Source: Gemmataceae bacterium (GTDB taxonomy: Bacteria; Planctomycetota; Planctomycetia; Gemmatales; Gemmataceae). Taken from it: a stretch of DNA of 37,691 bases. The position numbers were made by a program, and so were the translations under genes. The DNA lies in NCBI GenBank assembly GCA_009692065.1, contig SHZY01000049.1:1-37691 (forward strand), given 5' to 3'. A model generated the notes under the pieces. It was not told the origin of the DNA, did not search any database, and saw only the letters and a list, made by a program, of their open reading frames with translations. This document shows, in pieces, positions 8,024 to 15,788 of this stretch; within the stretch, counting starts at the first letter, position 1; each line of letters opens with the position of its first letter.

Positions 8024-8311
8024 TCAATCTCCGTCGAAAAAATGGACCGTAACCAGCTTGGCAACGCCGCTCTGCCGCAAGAGAGACCACACCGCTTTGA
8101 ACTCCGTCCCGTCGGGAAGGCATTCGCGGACTTCCACGGTCGGATTGGGTTTTGCTCGGGATTGTTCGGCCATCAACTCACCGTCCACCAGCGCCGCGAC
8201 TACTTGCCACTCCATGATACCACGTTCCTCAAGCCGCTCGGAAGCGTGTTGTCACACGACATACTTTTCCTTGGCCACGAACTGTCGGACCGTGTCGAAT
8301 AGCTTTCCCAT
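8024..8311 (-). pseudogene. DUF4258 protein gene with an in-frame TGA at codon 20
   Basis: From the ATG at 8309–8311, with GAGG about nine bases upstream, the frame reads MGKLFDTVRQFVAKEKYVV, then TGA (8252–8254), then QHASERLEERGIMEWQVV to the stop at 8024. HASERLEERGI is the DUF4258 signature (usually H-x-x-ER-x-x-ERGI), and it lies directly after the TGA. A start at the internal ATG (8215) would give a 63-residue protein without the signature helix and with a poor ribosome site. The simplest reading is a point mutation to TGA (for example from CGA or GGA) that broke the gene. The part after the TGA has no other damage, so the mutation is recent, or the TGA is read through at some rate. Other genes in the window end in TGA, so it is not a reassigned codon. 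Confidence 0.6.
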
Positions 8312-8355
8312 AGCTGGCGACCTCAGCGCTCCCTCTCACAGCCTCGGCTACAGCG

Positions 8356-10974
8356 TCAATCAATGTACAAAAACCGATTCGCACTCAAGAGCGCCTGCCC
8401 CAGGTTCGTCAACGCTTGCAAGCCCGGCTCCGGCTGCTTTGGCGTCGTTTTCGCATTATTGAAAAGCTCCGTCTGCTTCTGAACGAATACCACCGCCTGG
8501 TCGAGTTCCCGCGCCGACGGCTCCGCGGCGTAGGATAGCTTCCACGCAAGCACGACCTGGGTGCGCACATCGGCGCCGGCCTCCTTATGCACGCGCGCAG
8601 CCAGGGACGCCGCTTGGTCGTGGATGAATCGGCTGTTCAGCAGCATCAACGCCTGCGTCGCCACCGTCGAGGTGTGGCGCAAATCGCAGTTGGGGGTCAT
8701 CGCGGGGCTGTCGAATGATTCCAGGAGGCCGAGCGGCAGGCTGCGGCGGACCTGGATGTAGACGCTGCGGCGATACTCCTCGCCGTCGAGCGATTTGACC
8801 TTGCCCATCGGCGTGCCGTCGCCTGGGTTGCGGATGTCGTTGCCGACGACGACCTGGCCGACCTCATCGTGCGTCACCGGCACCGGCGGGCCGAATGCCT
8901 TGACGTTGAGCTTACCGCTGACGGACAGCAGCGCATCGCGCAGGGCCTCCGCTTCGAGGCGGCGGATCGACATGCGGCCCAGCAGGCGATTGTCGGGATC
9001 GATTTTCTCCAGCGCGGGCCGGCGCGTCGAGTTTTGCCGATAGGCGGCGGAGGTCATCATCAGCTTGTGCATGCGCTTCATCTGCCAGCCGCCGGCAATG
9101 AATTCGTTTGCCAACCAGTCGAGCAGTTCCGGATGAGTCGGCCGATCGCCGAGCAGGCCGAAGTCGGCGGGAGTGTTGACGATCCCCTTGCCGAAATGAT
9201 TGAGCCAAACGCGGTTGACGAGGACGCGAGCCGGCAAGGGATGTTTGCCATCGGTCAGCGTCTTTGCGAAGGCGAGGCGTCGGCCAGTCGTGGGCAGGCC
9301 GGGCGTCTTGTCGGGGACCTTATTGACGTCGAAGCGTTCCAGAATCATCAGGCCCGCGGGCAGGACTGCTTCCATCGGTTGATCGTGATCGCCGCGCTCG
9401 AAGAGATGCGTCGTCGGCACCTGCCCTGGGATCTCCGTCAAGGCACGAATGAAATTGGGCACGGGCTTCGTCGCGCGCAGCTTGGCCGCCTTGTCGGCAA
9501 AGGTTTTCAGATCCGCGGCAGCCTTGCTGTCGTAAAGGTACAGCGATCCCGCACTGACATTCACGCTGGGGTGGACTTGCAACAGCTTCTGCTGCTCCGC
9601 CGTCCGCTTCGGGCCGGGCGTATTGCGGGCCGTCTTGATCGGCTCGTGCAGTTCCTTCGCCAACTTGGCGAGCTGCTTCTGGAATGTCTCCTCGATATAG
9701 ACTGCTTGCTTCTTCAATCGCTCCTGGTCGATTTTCGCAGCGTCTTTCTCGATCTCGTCCGCCTTCTTGCGATCCGCGTCCTTGAAGATGGCGACCTCGC
9801 GCCCCGCGGGGGTGCGCCAGCTCTTTACGTTGAGAGCCGGCTCGAAGATGGCACGCATGCTGTAGTAATCGACCTGCGGGATCGGGTCGTATTTATGGTT
9901 GTGACATTGGGCGCAATGCACCGTCAACCCGAGCACGGAACTGGAAACGATCTGCAACGTATCCGCGATGTACTGGTTGCTCGCCACCTTTTGATTGACG
10001 CCCGGCGACGCGGTGCCATCCGGGGCCATGCGCAAGAAGCCAGTAGCGATCAGCTTGTCGAGCTCGACGGGGGGAAGCTTCTCGTAGGGAGGCCGGATCA
10101 TCTCGTCGCCGGCCAGTTGCTCATGGATGAACTGGTCCCACGGCTTGTCGGCGTTGATCGAACGGATCACGTAATCGCGATAGCGGTACGCGGTCTTGCG
10201 CACGGGATCCTCGCCGGTGTAACCCTCGGAGTCCGCATAGCCGGCGACGTCAAGCCAATGTCGGCCCCAGCGTTCGCCATAGTGCGGCGACGCCAGCAAG
10301 CGGTCGAGCAGCTTTTCATAGGCGTCGGGCGATTGGTCTTTCAGGAACGCATCGACCTCGGCAGGCGTCGGCGGCAGGCCGAGCAAGTCAAACGTTGCCC
10401 GCCGGATGAGCGTGATGCGATCGGCCGCCGGGCCAAACGACAGGCCTTGCTCTTCGAGCTTGGCGAGCAGAAAGCTGTCAATGGGGTTGCGCACGAGGTT
10501 CGCCGTTTTGACCTTGGGGGGCTCAACTTTGCGGATCGCCTGAAACGCCCAGTGCGACGCTTCCTCGGGCGAGACCGAGAAGCCCAGCGGCAATTTCTTC
10601 GGCTCGGGCCGAGCCGTCGGCGCCCCTTCCTGAATCCAGCGCTCGATCAGGGCGACTTCGTCCTTGGTCAGCTTCTTCTTTCCGGGCGGCATCTCCTGGT
10701 TGCGCAGGCGCTGAACGATCAAGCTGTCGCCGCCCTTGCCAGGCAGCAGCGCAGGGCCGGATTTGCCCCCCTTGGCAAGAAAGTGCTTCAAACGCAGGTC
10801 GAGTCCGCTCTTGAGCTTTTTGCCTTCGCCATGACATTCGAAACAATTCGCCTTGAGGATTGGCCGCACATGCGTTTCGAAGTTCACCGGACCCTTGGCA
10901 GGCTGTGCAGACAACCCAGACGCGGACTCTAGAAAGCAAACGATGGCGCCGGTCAGAAAAACAAATCGCTTCAT
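8356..10974 (-). CDS. PSCyt1–DUF1549–DUF1553 protein (planctomycete cytochrome-like)
   Basis: An 872-residue exported protein. The signal peptide is about residues 1–23 (MKRFVFLTGAIVCFLESA). A PSCyt1 domain with a c-type haem motif (CFECH, residues 44–48) follows. DUF1549 starts at about 155 (NPIDSFLLAKLEEQGL, RATFDLLGLPPTPAEVDAFL, HYGERWGRHWLDVAGYADSEG) and contains a second CxxCH (HCAQCHNHKYDPIPQ). A coiled, charged stretch follows, then C-terminal DUF1553 (ARVLVNRVWLNHFGKGIVNTP, MLLNSRFIHDQA). The family is nearly confined to Planctomycetes and related phyla and normally pairs with a DUF1501 protein. A role in polysaccharide handling or redox is suggested for it, but the substrate is unknown. 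I chose ATG 10974 because the signal peptide begins there; a clear ribosome site is lacking. It ends 45 bases before the DUF4258 gene. Confidence 0.9.
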   Translation of the reverse strand: MKRFVFLTGAIVCFLESASGLSAQPAKGPVNFETHVRPILKANCFECHGEGKKLKSGLDLRLKHFLAKGGKSGPALLPGKGGDSLIVQRLRNQEMPPGKKKLTKDEVALIERWIQEGAPTARPEPKKLPLGFSVSPEEASHWAFQAIRKVEPPKVKTANLVRNPIDSFLLAKLEEQGLSFGPAADRITLIRRATFDLLGLPPTPAEVDAFLKDQSPDAYEKLLDRLLASPHYGERWGRHWLDVAGYADSEGYTGEDPVRKTAYRYRDYVIRSINADKPWDQFIHEQLAGDEMIRPPYEKLPPVELDKLIATGFLRMAPDGTASPGVNQKVASNQYIADTLQIVSSSVLGLTVHCAQCHNHKYDPIPQVDYYSMRAIFEPALNVKSWRTPAGREVAIFKDADRKKADEIEKDAAKIDQERLKKQAVYIEETFQKQLAKLAKELHEPIKTARNTPGPKRTAEQQKLLQVHPSVNVSAGSLYLYDSKAAADLKTFADKAAKLRATKPVPNFIRALTEIPGQVPTTHLFERGDHDQPMEAVLPAGLMILERFDVNKVPDKTPGLPTTGRRLAFAKTLTDGKHPLPARVLVNRVWLNHFGKGIVNTPADFGLLGDRPTHPELLDWLANEFIAGGWQMKRMHKLMMTSAAYRQNSTRRPALEKIDPDNRLLGRMSIRRLEAEALRDALLSVSGKLNVKAFGPPVPVTHDEVGQVVVGNDIRNPGDGTPMGKVKSLDGEEYRRSVYIQVRRSLPLGLLESFDSPAMTPNCDLRHTSTVATQALMLLNSRFIHDQAASLAARVHKEAGADVRTQVVLAWKLSYAAEPSARELDQAVVFVQKQTELFNNAKTTPKQPEPGLQALTNLGQALLSANRFLYID

Positions 10975-11229
10975 GATGAAATCGCTTGGTCCGGAGGAGG
11001 GAATGACGGCAGGCATTGTCTCGAAATTCACGCACTCATTGTATCACGAGCCAGGCGCCAGTGCACTGGAATTCATGGCTGGGCTCAGGTTGCCAGGGTC
11101 GGAGGATGAGATGCGAGCAAAGAAGTGACTTCGACGGGACGAGCAGGAAATCGACGTGTCGGCCCTCTTTGTGCCCTTGCGATTGCATTGACTCGAATGG
11201 ACAATCTTGCTATCTTCGCTTCCGGTGAA
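10975..11229. other. Intergenic region, nothing recognised
   Basis: It lies between the PSCyt1/DUF1549 gene start and the IS1380-type relic. It must hold the promoter of the minus-strand run, but I see no convincing −35/−10 pair. Confidence 0.4.
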
Positions 11230-11905
11230 TTAACCCGCATGTTTCACCGTGATTTCGGTGGGGCGTGTTTTTTGGAACGAGAGGCGGGAGCAGTGTTGAT
11301 GGGACCGACGGAGGCTTGAGATGCGCACAACGCCCCCTTTCCCCCCAAGCAATTCTTGCTTCGAGCCAGCGCTGCGCCGAACTGTCGAGGGGTTATGGGC
11401 TGCAGACGGGTGACGAGCAAGAGGTGGCAAGGCGAGCGGCGACGGTGAGGAAGAGGAGTTGCCAAGGATAGCTGCTGGCCATTTTCACGACGAGTCGGCG
11501 CACGCTGCGTTTGACCCAGGCGCCGATCTTGAAGAGCTTCAGCCGGATGGTGCCGACGTCCGCGTGTTCCAGTTCCGTGCCGACGAGGCTGACGCGACGG
11601 ATGTGCGAGACCAAGACCTACGCGCAAGCTGCCAGCAGCACGCGGAACTGGTTGGCGACGAAGCGATGGCAACTGGTGCGGTCGGCGAACAAGCCGAGTT
11701 GCTGTTCCTTGAGGCAATTCTCCATATTACCGCGTTGGCAGTAAACGTCCTCGTAAAGAACGCGTGCGTCGCCCGCCAAGTTGGTCACTAGGAAGCGTGG
11801 ATTGGCTTTGTCGCCCGTAGTAGCCGTGGAAGAAACGCTTTTCCTGATGTCCGTGGACCAGGTTGTCGGTGGCGTCGAAGTCGATTTTGATTTCACCGGA
11901 ATCCC
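11230..11905 (-). mobile_element. IS1380-family element relic
   Basis: The stretch holds the decayed C-terminal part of an IS1380-type transposase (11393–11905) and its downstream flank. The flank ends near 11230 with a minus-strand ACGGTGAAACATGCGGGTTA that resembles the tail of IS1380-type elements; this end is tentative. The 5' part and first end of the element are missing. The relic stops about 30 bases before the leader of the glycan operon, so an old insertion or deletion event defines that border. Confidence 0.68.
11393..11905 (-). pseudogene. IS1380-family transposase, truncated, internally deleted, with amber stop
   Basis: Read from 11905 downward the minus strand gives GEIKIDFDATDNLVHGHQEKRFFHGYYG, the strand with the first catalytic Asp of the IS1380 DDE transposase (DFDATD). 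In a full element about 150 residues follow, but here the frame moves at once to DKANPRFLVTNLAGD and CQRGNMENCLKEQQLGLFADRTSCHRFVANQF, the C-terminal part with the third acidic residue. The middle of the catalytic domain is therefore deleted. A TAG at 11618–11620 interrupts the frame where a Tyr (AYVLV) is usual. The rest, VSLVGTELEHADVGTIRLKLFK, continues to the stop near 11393. The copy is inactive. Confidence 0.82.
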
Positions 11906-11983
11906 CCCCGCTTGTTGCTAGCGGAGAAAAATATTAGCATGGCTGAGTTTGGTTCAGAAACGCCCATTGCGAAAGGATCGAAC

Positions 11984-12841
11984 ATGCTGGCTCTGAGTGG
12001 CCCTCCGCCGTGCGTCTGGATCCTGTTGCCGGCCTATGACGAGGAGGAATCCTTGCCAATCTTGTTGCCCAAGATTCAAAACACGCTCGGAGAAATGGGG
12101 CTCAATTACCGAATACTGGTGTGCGACGACGGCAGCAAAGATAAGACGCTGGAGCTACTAGAATACTATGCGCAACTCATGCATTTAGAGGTCCTACGCC
12201 ACCCAGTGAATCGCGGGCTTGGCGAGACTTCGCGCGATTTGTTTGAACGAGCGGCTTCCCTCGCAGCGGATGACGACACGATCATTCGACTGGACTGCGA
12301 TGACACCCACGAGCCGTCGTTGATCATTTCGCTTCTGAAAAAATTGAAGGAAGGTTATGACGTGGTGATTGCCTCGCGGTTTCAAAAAGGCGGAGGCCAG
12401 CTTGGGGTTTCCAAATACCGCGCCTTCATCAGTCGCTGCGCGAATCTGTTCATGAAGGTCCTTTTTCCTCTCGCCGGGGTTTGGGAATATTCCTGCGGGT
12501 ATCGGGCATATCGTGCTTCGCTCATCAAAGACGCCATCAGAGTGTACGGCAATGACTTCATTCAGCTCAAGGGGCTCGGGTTCACTTGCACGCTAGAAAA
12601 GCTCGTGAAGCTCAAGCTGCTGGGAGCGCGTTTTGCCGAAATCCCCTTTATACTGCGATACGATCAAAAGCGAAGCGCCAGCAAAATGGTTGCCAATATT
12701 ACCACACTGGGTTACCTGACCATGGCGATCTGTTACCACTGGCCATGGCAGGGTTGGCGATATCAGTATGCCGATTTGCAACAAAGGTTGGCGCAGGCAA
12801 AGGCAGCCACCTCAGAAACGATGAATCGCAAGGCTGCGTGA
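11984..12841 (+). CDS. Glycosyltransferase family 2
   Basis: A 285-residue GT-A fold glycosyltransferase that would add a sugar, or a lipid-phosphate-linked sugar, at the cytoplasmic face of the membrane. ILLPAYDEEESLP (residues 13–25) is the nucleotide-sugar-binding strand, CDDGSKDKT (47–55) the second conserved site and LDCDDTHEP (103–111) holds the DxD metal site. NRGLGETSRDLF and ASRFQKGG resemble the polyprenyl-phosphate sugar transferase branch (DPM1/PglA-like). A C-terminal TM segment is weak or absent. I chose the ATG at 11984 because AAGGA lies six bases upstream and the fold starts soon after; ATGs at 11939 and 11912 are alternatives. It is the first gene of the glycan operon, and its TGA overlaps a possible start (ATG 12841) of the next gene by one base. 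Confidence 0.85.
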   Translation: MLALSGPPPCVWILLPAYDEEESLPILLPKIQNTLGEMGLNYRILVCDDGSKDKTLELLEYYAQLMHLEVLRHPVNRGLGETSRDLFERAASLAADDDTIIRLDCDDTHEPSLIISLLKKLKEGYDVVIASRFQKGGGQLGVSKYRAFISRCANLFMKVLFPLAGVWEYSCGYRAYRASLIKDAIRVYGNDFIQLKGLGFTCTLEKLVKLKLLGARFAEIPFILRYDQKRSASKMVANITTLGYLTMAICYHWPWQGWRYQYADLQQRLAQAKAATSETMNRKAA

Positions 12842-12864
12842 TGAGAATTCAAGGAAGGACAGGC

Positions 12865-14187
12865 ATGGCTACGGCGGCGACGGATGCCCAGCGGGCGTGG
12901 GTACTTGACACGCTGGAAGGATATTGGCGTGGCGTGGCGGAAATCATTGCGCGCCTCCCGTTGGCCCGGCTCCTGGAGCCGTATGAAGAATCGATTCCTC
13001 CGCGTTTCCTTTCCGTGGCTTTGCCCGACTGGGCGAGTCACGCCGGCGTCGACGGCGCCTTGCTGATTCCCGCTCAATTGCTGGTGCCGGGAGATCGGCC
13101 TGCATGGGAACGCGTGGACTGGCTGGGAACCGCGTTCTGGTTCTTGCATGCCTGTGCGGAGCGAGCCTTCGAGCAGCAGCATGGTCCGATCCATTCGTTT
13201 CGTTTTCGGCTGCGCGGCTGGGACGATCGGCACTGGGATCACGCCTGGGTCAATCGCATTGCGGTGTTTTTGCGCGAGTGGGCAGCTCGGCGCCAGGGAG
13301 TGAGTGCGCGCGAGTGCTGCGGACCGTTGCCGGCGCCTGAGATGTTGTTGACGCACGACGTTGATGCGGTCCGCAAGACTTGGGCCATCCGCCTCAAGCA
13401 GACCGCCTTTCACGGATTCAACTGGGTGCGTTCGTGGGTCCAGGGGCGTTGGCGCGAGGGGGCGGGCAAGCTCTGTCATGCCTTGGCGTTCCTGTGCCGG
13501 CCGGCAAATTACTGGCGTTTCGAGGAACTCACGCAACTTGAGACGCAATATGGACTGAAAAGCCAGTTCAATTTTTACGGCGGGACCGGTGGATTCATGC
13601 GTCGGCCCCGCGACCTGTTGCTGGACCCAGGCTACTCTGTGGAAACCCCGGCGATTCGCGCGGTCATGCGTTCACTTCAGGGCTCCGGCTGCGGCATTGG
13701 CTTGCATCCGTCGTTCGCGGCCTGGAACGATGCGGATCGGATGGCAGCGGAAAAATCGCGGGTCGAACGCGCGCTCGGTGCGCCAATCAACCAGGTTCGC
13801 ATGCACTGGCTGCGCTTTTCCTGGCACGACACCTGGCACGTTCAGCAATTGTGCGGACTGCGCGACGACTCGACACTCGGCTTCAATGATCGACCGGGTT
13901 TCCGCAACGGAGCGGCCCTCGTATTTCATCCGTGGGATAGGGCCCGGCAGCAGCCGATGGCCTTGCGCGCAACGCCCATGGTGCTCATGGACTCCCAACT
14001 CTATGACTACGCAACCACCAACCCCGACCAACGTCGCGCCACGATGACTCGGCTGATTCGCGAGGTCCATGGCGTCGGCGGCAAGGCGACGATTATCTGG
14101 CATCCACACGTTCTCAGCCCCGATTATGGCTGGGGCGGCGGCTATCGCGAATTCCTCCATCTGCTTGCCGCGGGAGGAAATTCGTGA
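12865..14187 (+). CDS. NodB-like polysaccharide deacetylase homologue
   Basis: A 440-residue protein. The N-terminal 155 residues are helical and lack a named domain; after that comes a carbohydrate esterase 4-like barrel. LTHDVDAV (162–169) is the first CE4 motif with the catalytic base and metal Asp. GIGLHPS (277–283) matches the second motif position, but with a single His in place of the usual HxxxH. RMHWLRF (312–318) and IWHPHVLSP (411–419) supply the later barrel strands and histidine. Proteins of this shape are common in surface-polysaccharide clusters; deacetylation of an N-acetyl sugar is the likely role. I chose ATG 12865 because AAGGAAGG lies just upstream; the ATG at 12841 would overlap the stop of the GT2 gene. 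It ends overlapping the next gene's GTG. Confidence 0.72.
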   Translation: MATAATDAQRAWVLDTLEGYWRGVAEIIARLPLARLLEPYEESIPPRFLSVALPDWASHAGVDGALLIPAQLLVPGDRPAWERVDWLGTAFWFLHACAERAFEQQHGPIHSFRFRLRGWDDRHWDHAWVNRIAVFLREWAARRQGVSARECCGPLPAPEMLLTHDVDAVRKTWAIRLKQTAFHGFNWVRSWVQGRWREGAGKLCHALAFLCRPANYWRFEELTQLETQYGLKSQFNFYGGTGGFMRRPRDLLLDPGYSVETPAIRAVMRSLQGSGCGIGLHPSFAAWNDADRMAAEKSRVERALGAPINQVRMHWLRFSWHDTWHVQQLCGLRDDSTLGFNDRPGFRNGAALVFHPWDRARQQPMALRATPMVLMDSQLYDYATTNPDQRRATMTRLIREVHGVGGKATIIWHPHVLSPDYGWGGGYREFLHLLAAGGNS

Positions 14188-15788
14188 TCAAGTCGTCGAT
14201 CGTACAGGGACCTCATGGTTTGGCAGCTGCGCGTGATGGGGCGCACGGCAACCCCTATCTCGACCAGGCGTGGGCCGTGCTGCCAAGGCTTCTGGCTCTC
14301 TTCGACACGAACAAAGCGGCCCCCACCTTTGGGCTGGGAGATCGTTTTCATTGGGGCTGGAAACTGATCGATTTCGGTAACGGGACCTTCCAAGGCGCCG
14401 CGCACGGATTGGCGCGACTGCTCACGATGGATGCTTTGCCTGATTACCTGTCCCACGCCGCGCTGCTCGCGCGCATCGATGCCATGTTTCAAGGGACGCA
14501 GCATTTGCGGCGGCCCAACGGGAGCATGGAAGAGGCATTCCCGTACGAGTCCTCGTACTGTGTCACTGCTCTGGTTGCCTACGATCTGCTCTCGGCGATC
14601 GAGTTGCTCGATGGCCTACTCAGCCAACGGTCGCGCGATGCCTATCTGGCCATCGTTCAACCGATGATCGGCTTTCTGCATCATGCCGATGAGCATCATG
14701 CGTTCATTTCCAATCACCTCGCGACGGCCGTGGCCACCCTGGTGAAATGGCACATGCTGACAGGCGAAAGTGGCGAACAACGGGCCCAGGAGTTTCTCGA
14801 GCGAATTCTACGCGAACAATCGCCCGAAGGGTGGTTTCGCGAATATGAGGGGGCGGACCCCGGCTATCAGACGTTGTGCCTGTATTATCTGGCGGATGTA
14901 GACCGCCTTCGACCGGACCTGCACCTGCTCGAACCGCTGCGCAAGTCGGTTCAGTTTCTGTGGCACTTCGCCCATCCGGATGGATCGTTTGGCGGGCTAT
15001 ACGGCAGTCGCAATACGCGCTTCTATTACCCGGCCGGTCTGGAGTGGCTGGCACGGCAGGTCCCGGAGGCCCGCGCCTTGGCCGACTTCATGGCGCCGGC
15101 GATTCGCGGTTACCGTACGGTCACGCTTGATACGATGGACGCGCCGAACCTCATCCCGATGTTTAACGCCTACTGCTGGGCGGCTGCACTGGCGCCGCAA
15201 ACACGCGACGGCGTTCCCACGCTGCCGTGCCGCCGAGATGAGCCGTCCCGCACCCACTTTCCGCTTGCCGGTCTCATCGTGGACAACGGCCCCGTTCACT
15301 ACTCAATCGTGTCCACACACAAAGGTGGAGTGTGCTACCACTTCGTGAAGGAGGGGGACGCCCGCATCGACGCCGGCGTGCTCGCTCGTTCTCCTAAGGG
15401 AACGCTCTATAGTACGCAAGCCTTCGCGGCGGACAACGTTGTCGAATTCGGCCCGGATAGCGTAACTATTAAAGCACCGATGGCGAAAGTGCGCCTGCCG
15501 CGGCCCGGGCCGATTCTATTTATCATCCTTCGTCTGCTCAACGTCACGCTGATGCGGTCGTTGAGGCTCTCGAACTGGATTAAACGGCTACTGGTTCGGT
15601 TCTTGATCACCGGGAAGAAGAGTTCACGTACGCTGCATCGGCGGACCGTTCGATTCGGTGCGGAAATCGTCATCGAGGACGAATGGGAAACCAACCCGGA
15701 CAACCTGACGCGCGAGCCCACTCCGGGAGCGTTTAGCGTCATGCACATGGCCAGCCAGGGCTACTGGCAAAGGCAGGATACGCAATGA
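14184..15788 (+). CDS. Heparinase-like (alpha/alpha toroid) protein of the glycan operon
   Basis: A 534-residue protein with no signal peptide. Residues 1–330 are a series of helix pairs with conserved aromatic/Gly turns (HWGWKLIDFGNGTFQGAAHG, NGSMEEAFPYESSYCVTALV, HHAFISNHLATAVATLV, EGWFREYEGADPGYQTLCLYYL, PDGSFGGLYGSRNTRFYYPAG). This is the pattern of an alpha/alpha toroid as in heparinase/alginate-lyase or glycan-processing proteins. The C-terminal 200 residues are beta-rich, with a short hydrophobic patch near residue 445. It may bind or modify the glycan made by the operon; lyase activity is not proven, because I cannot assign a Tyr/His catalytic pair. The start is GTG 14184, with GGGAGG seven bases upstream, overlapping the previous TGA by three bases. 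Confidence 0.6.
   Translation: MIKSSIVQGPHGLAAARDGAHGNPYLDQAWAVLPRLLALFDTNKAAPTFGLGDRFHWGWKLIDFGNGTFQGAAHGLARLLTMDALPDYLSHAALLARIDAMFQGTQHLRRPNGSMEEAFPYESSYCVTALVAYDLLSAIELLDGLLSQRSRDAYLAIVQPMIGFLHHADEHHAFISNHLATAVATLVKWHMLTGESGEQRAQEFLERILREQSPEGWFREYEGADPGYQTLCLYYLADVDRLRPDLHLLEPLRKSVQFLWHFAHPDGSFGGLYGSRNTRFYYPAGLEWLARQVPEARALADFMAPAIRGYRTVTLDTMDAPNLIPMFNAYCWAAALAPQTRDGVPTLPCRRDEPSRTHFPLAGLIVDNGPVHYSIVSTHKGGVCYHFVKEGDARIDAGVLARSPKGTLYSTQAFAADNVVEFGPDSVTIKAPMAKVRLPRPGPILFIILRLLNVTLMRSLRLSNWIKRLLVRFLITGKKSSRTLHRRTVRFGAEIVIEDEWETNPDNLTREPTPGAFSVMHMASQGYWQRQDTQ

Noticed and set aside
8252-8254. Selenocysteine at the in-frame TGA
   Set aside because: No SECIS-like hairpin is seen right after the TGA, and DUF4258 proteins are not known selenoproteins; mutation is simpler.
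8869-10932. A 687-codon open frame on the plus strand
   Set aside because: It mirrors the PSCyt1/DUF1549/DUF1553 gene, which has clear domains and a signal peptide; the mirror frame has none.
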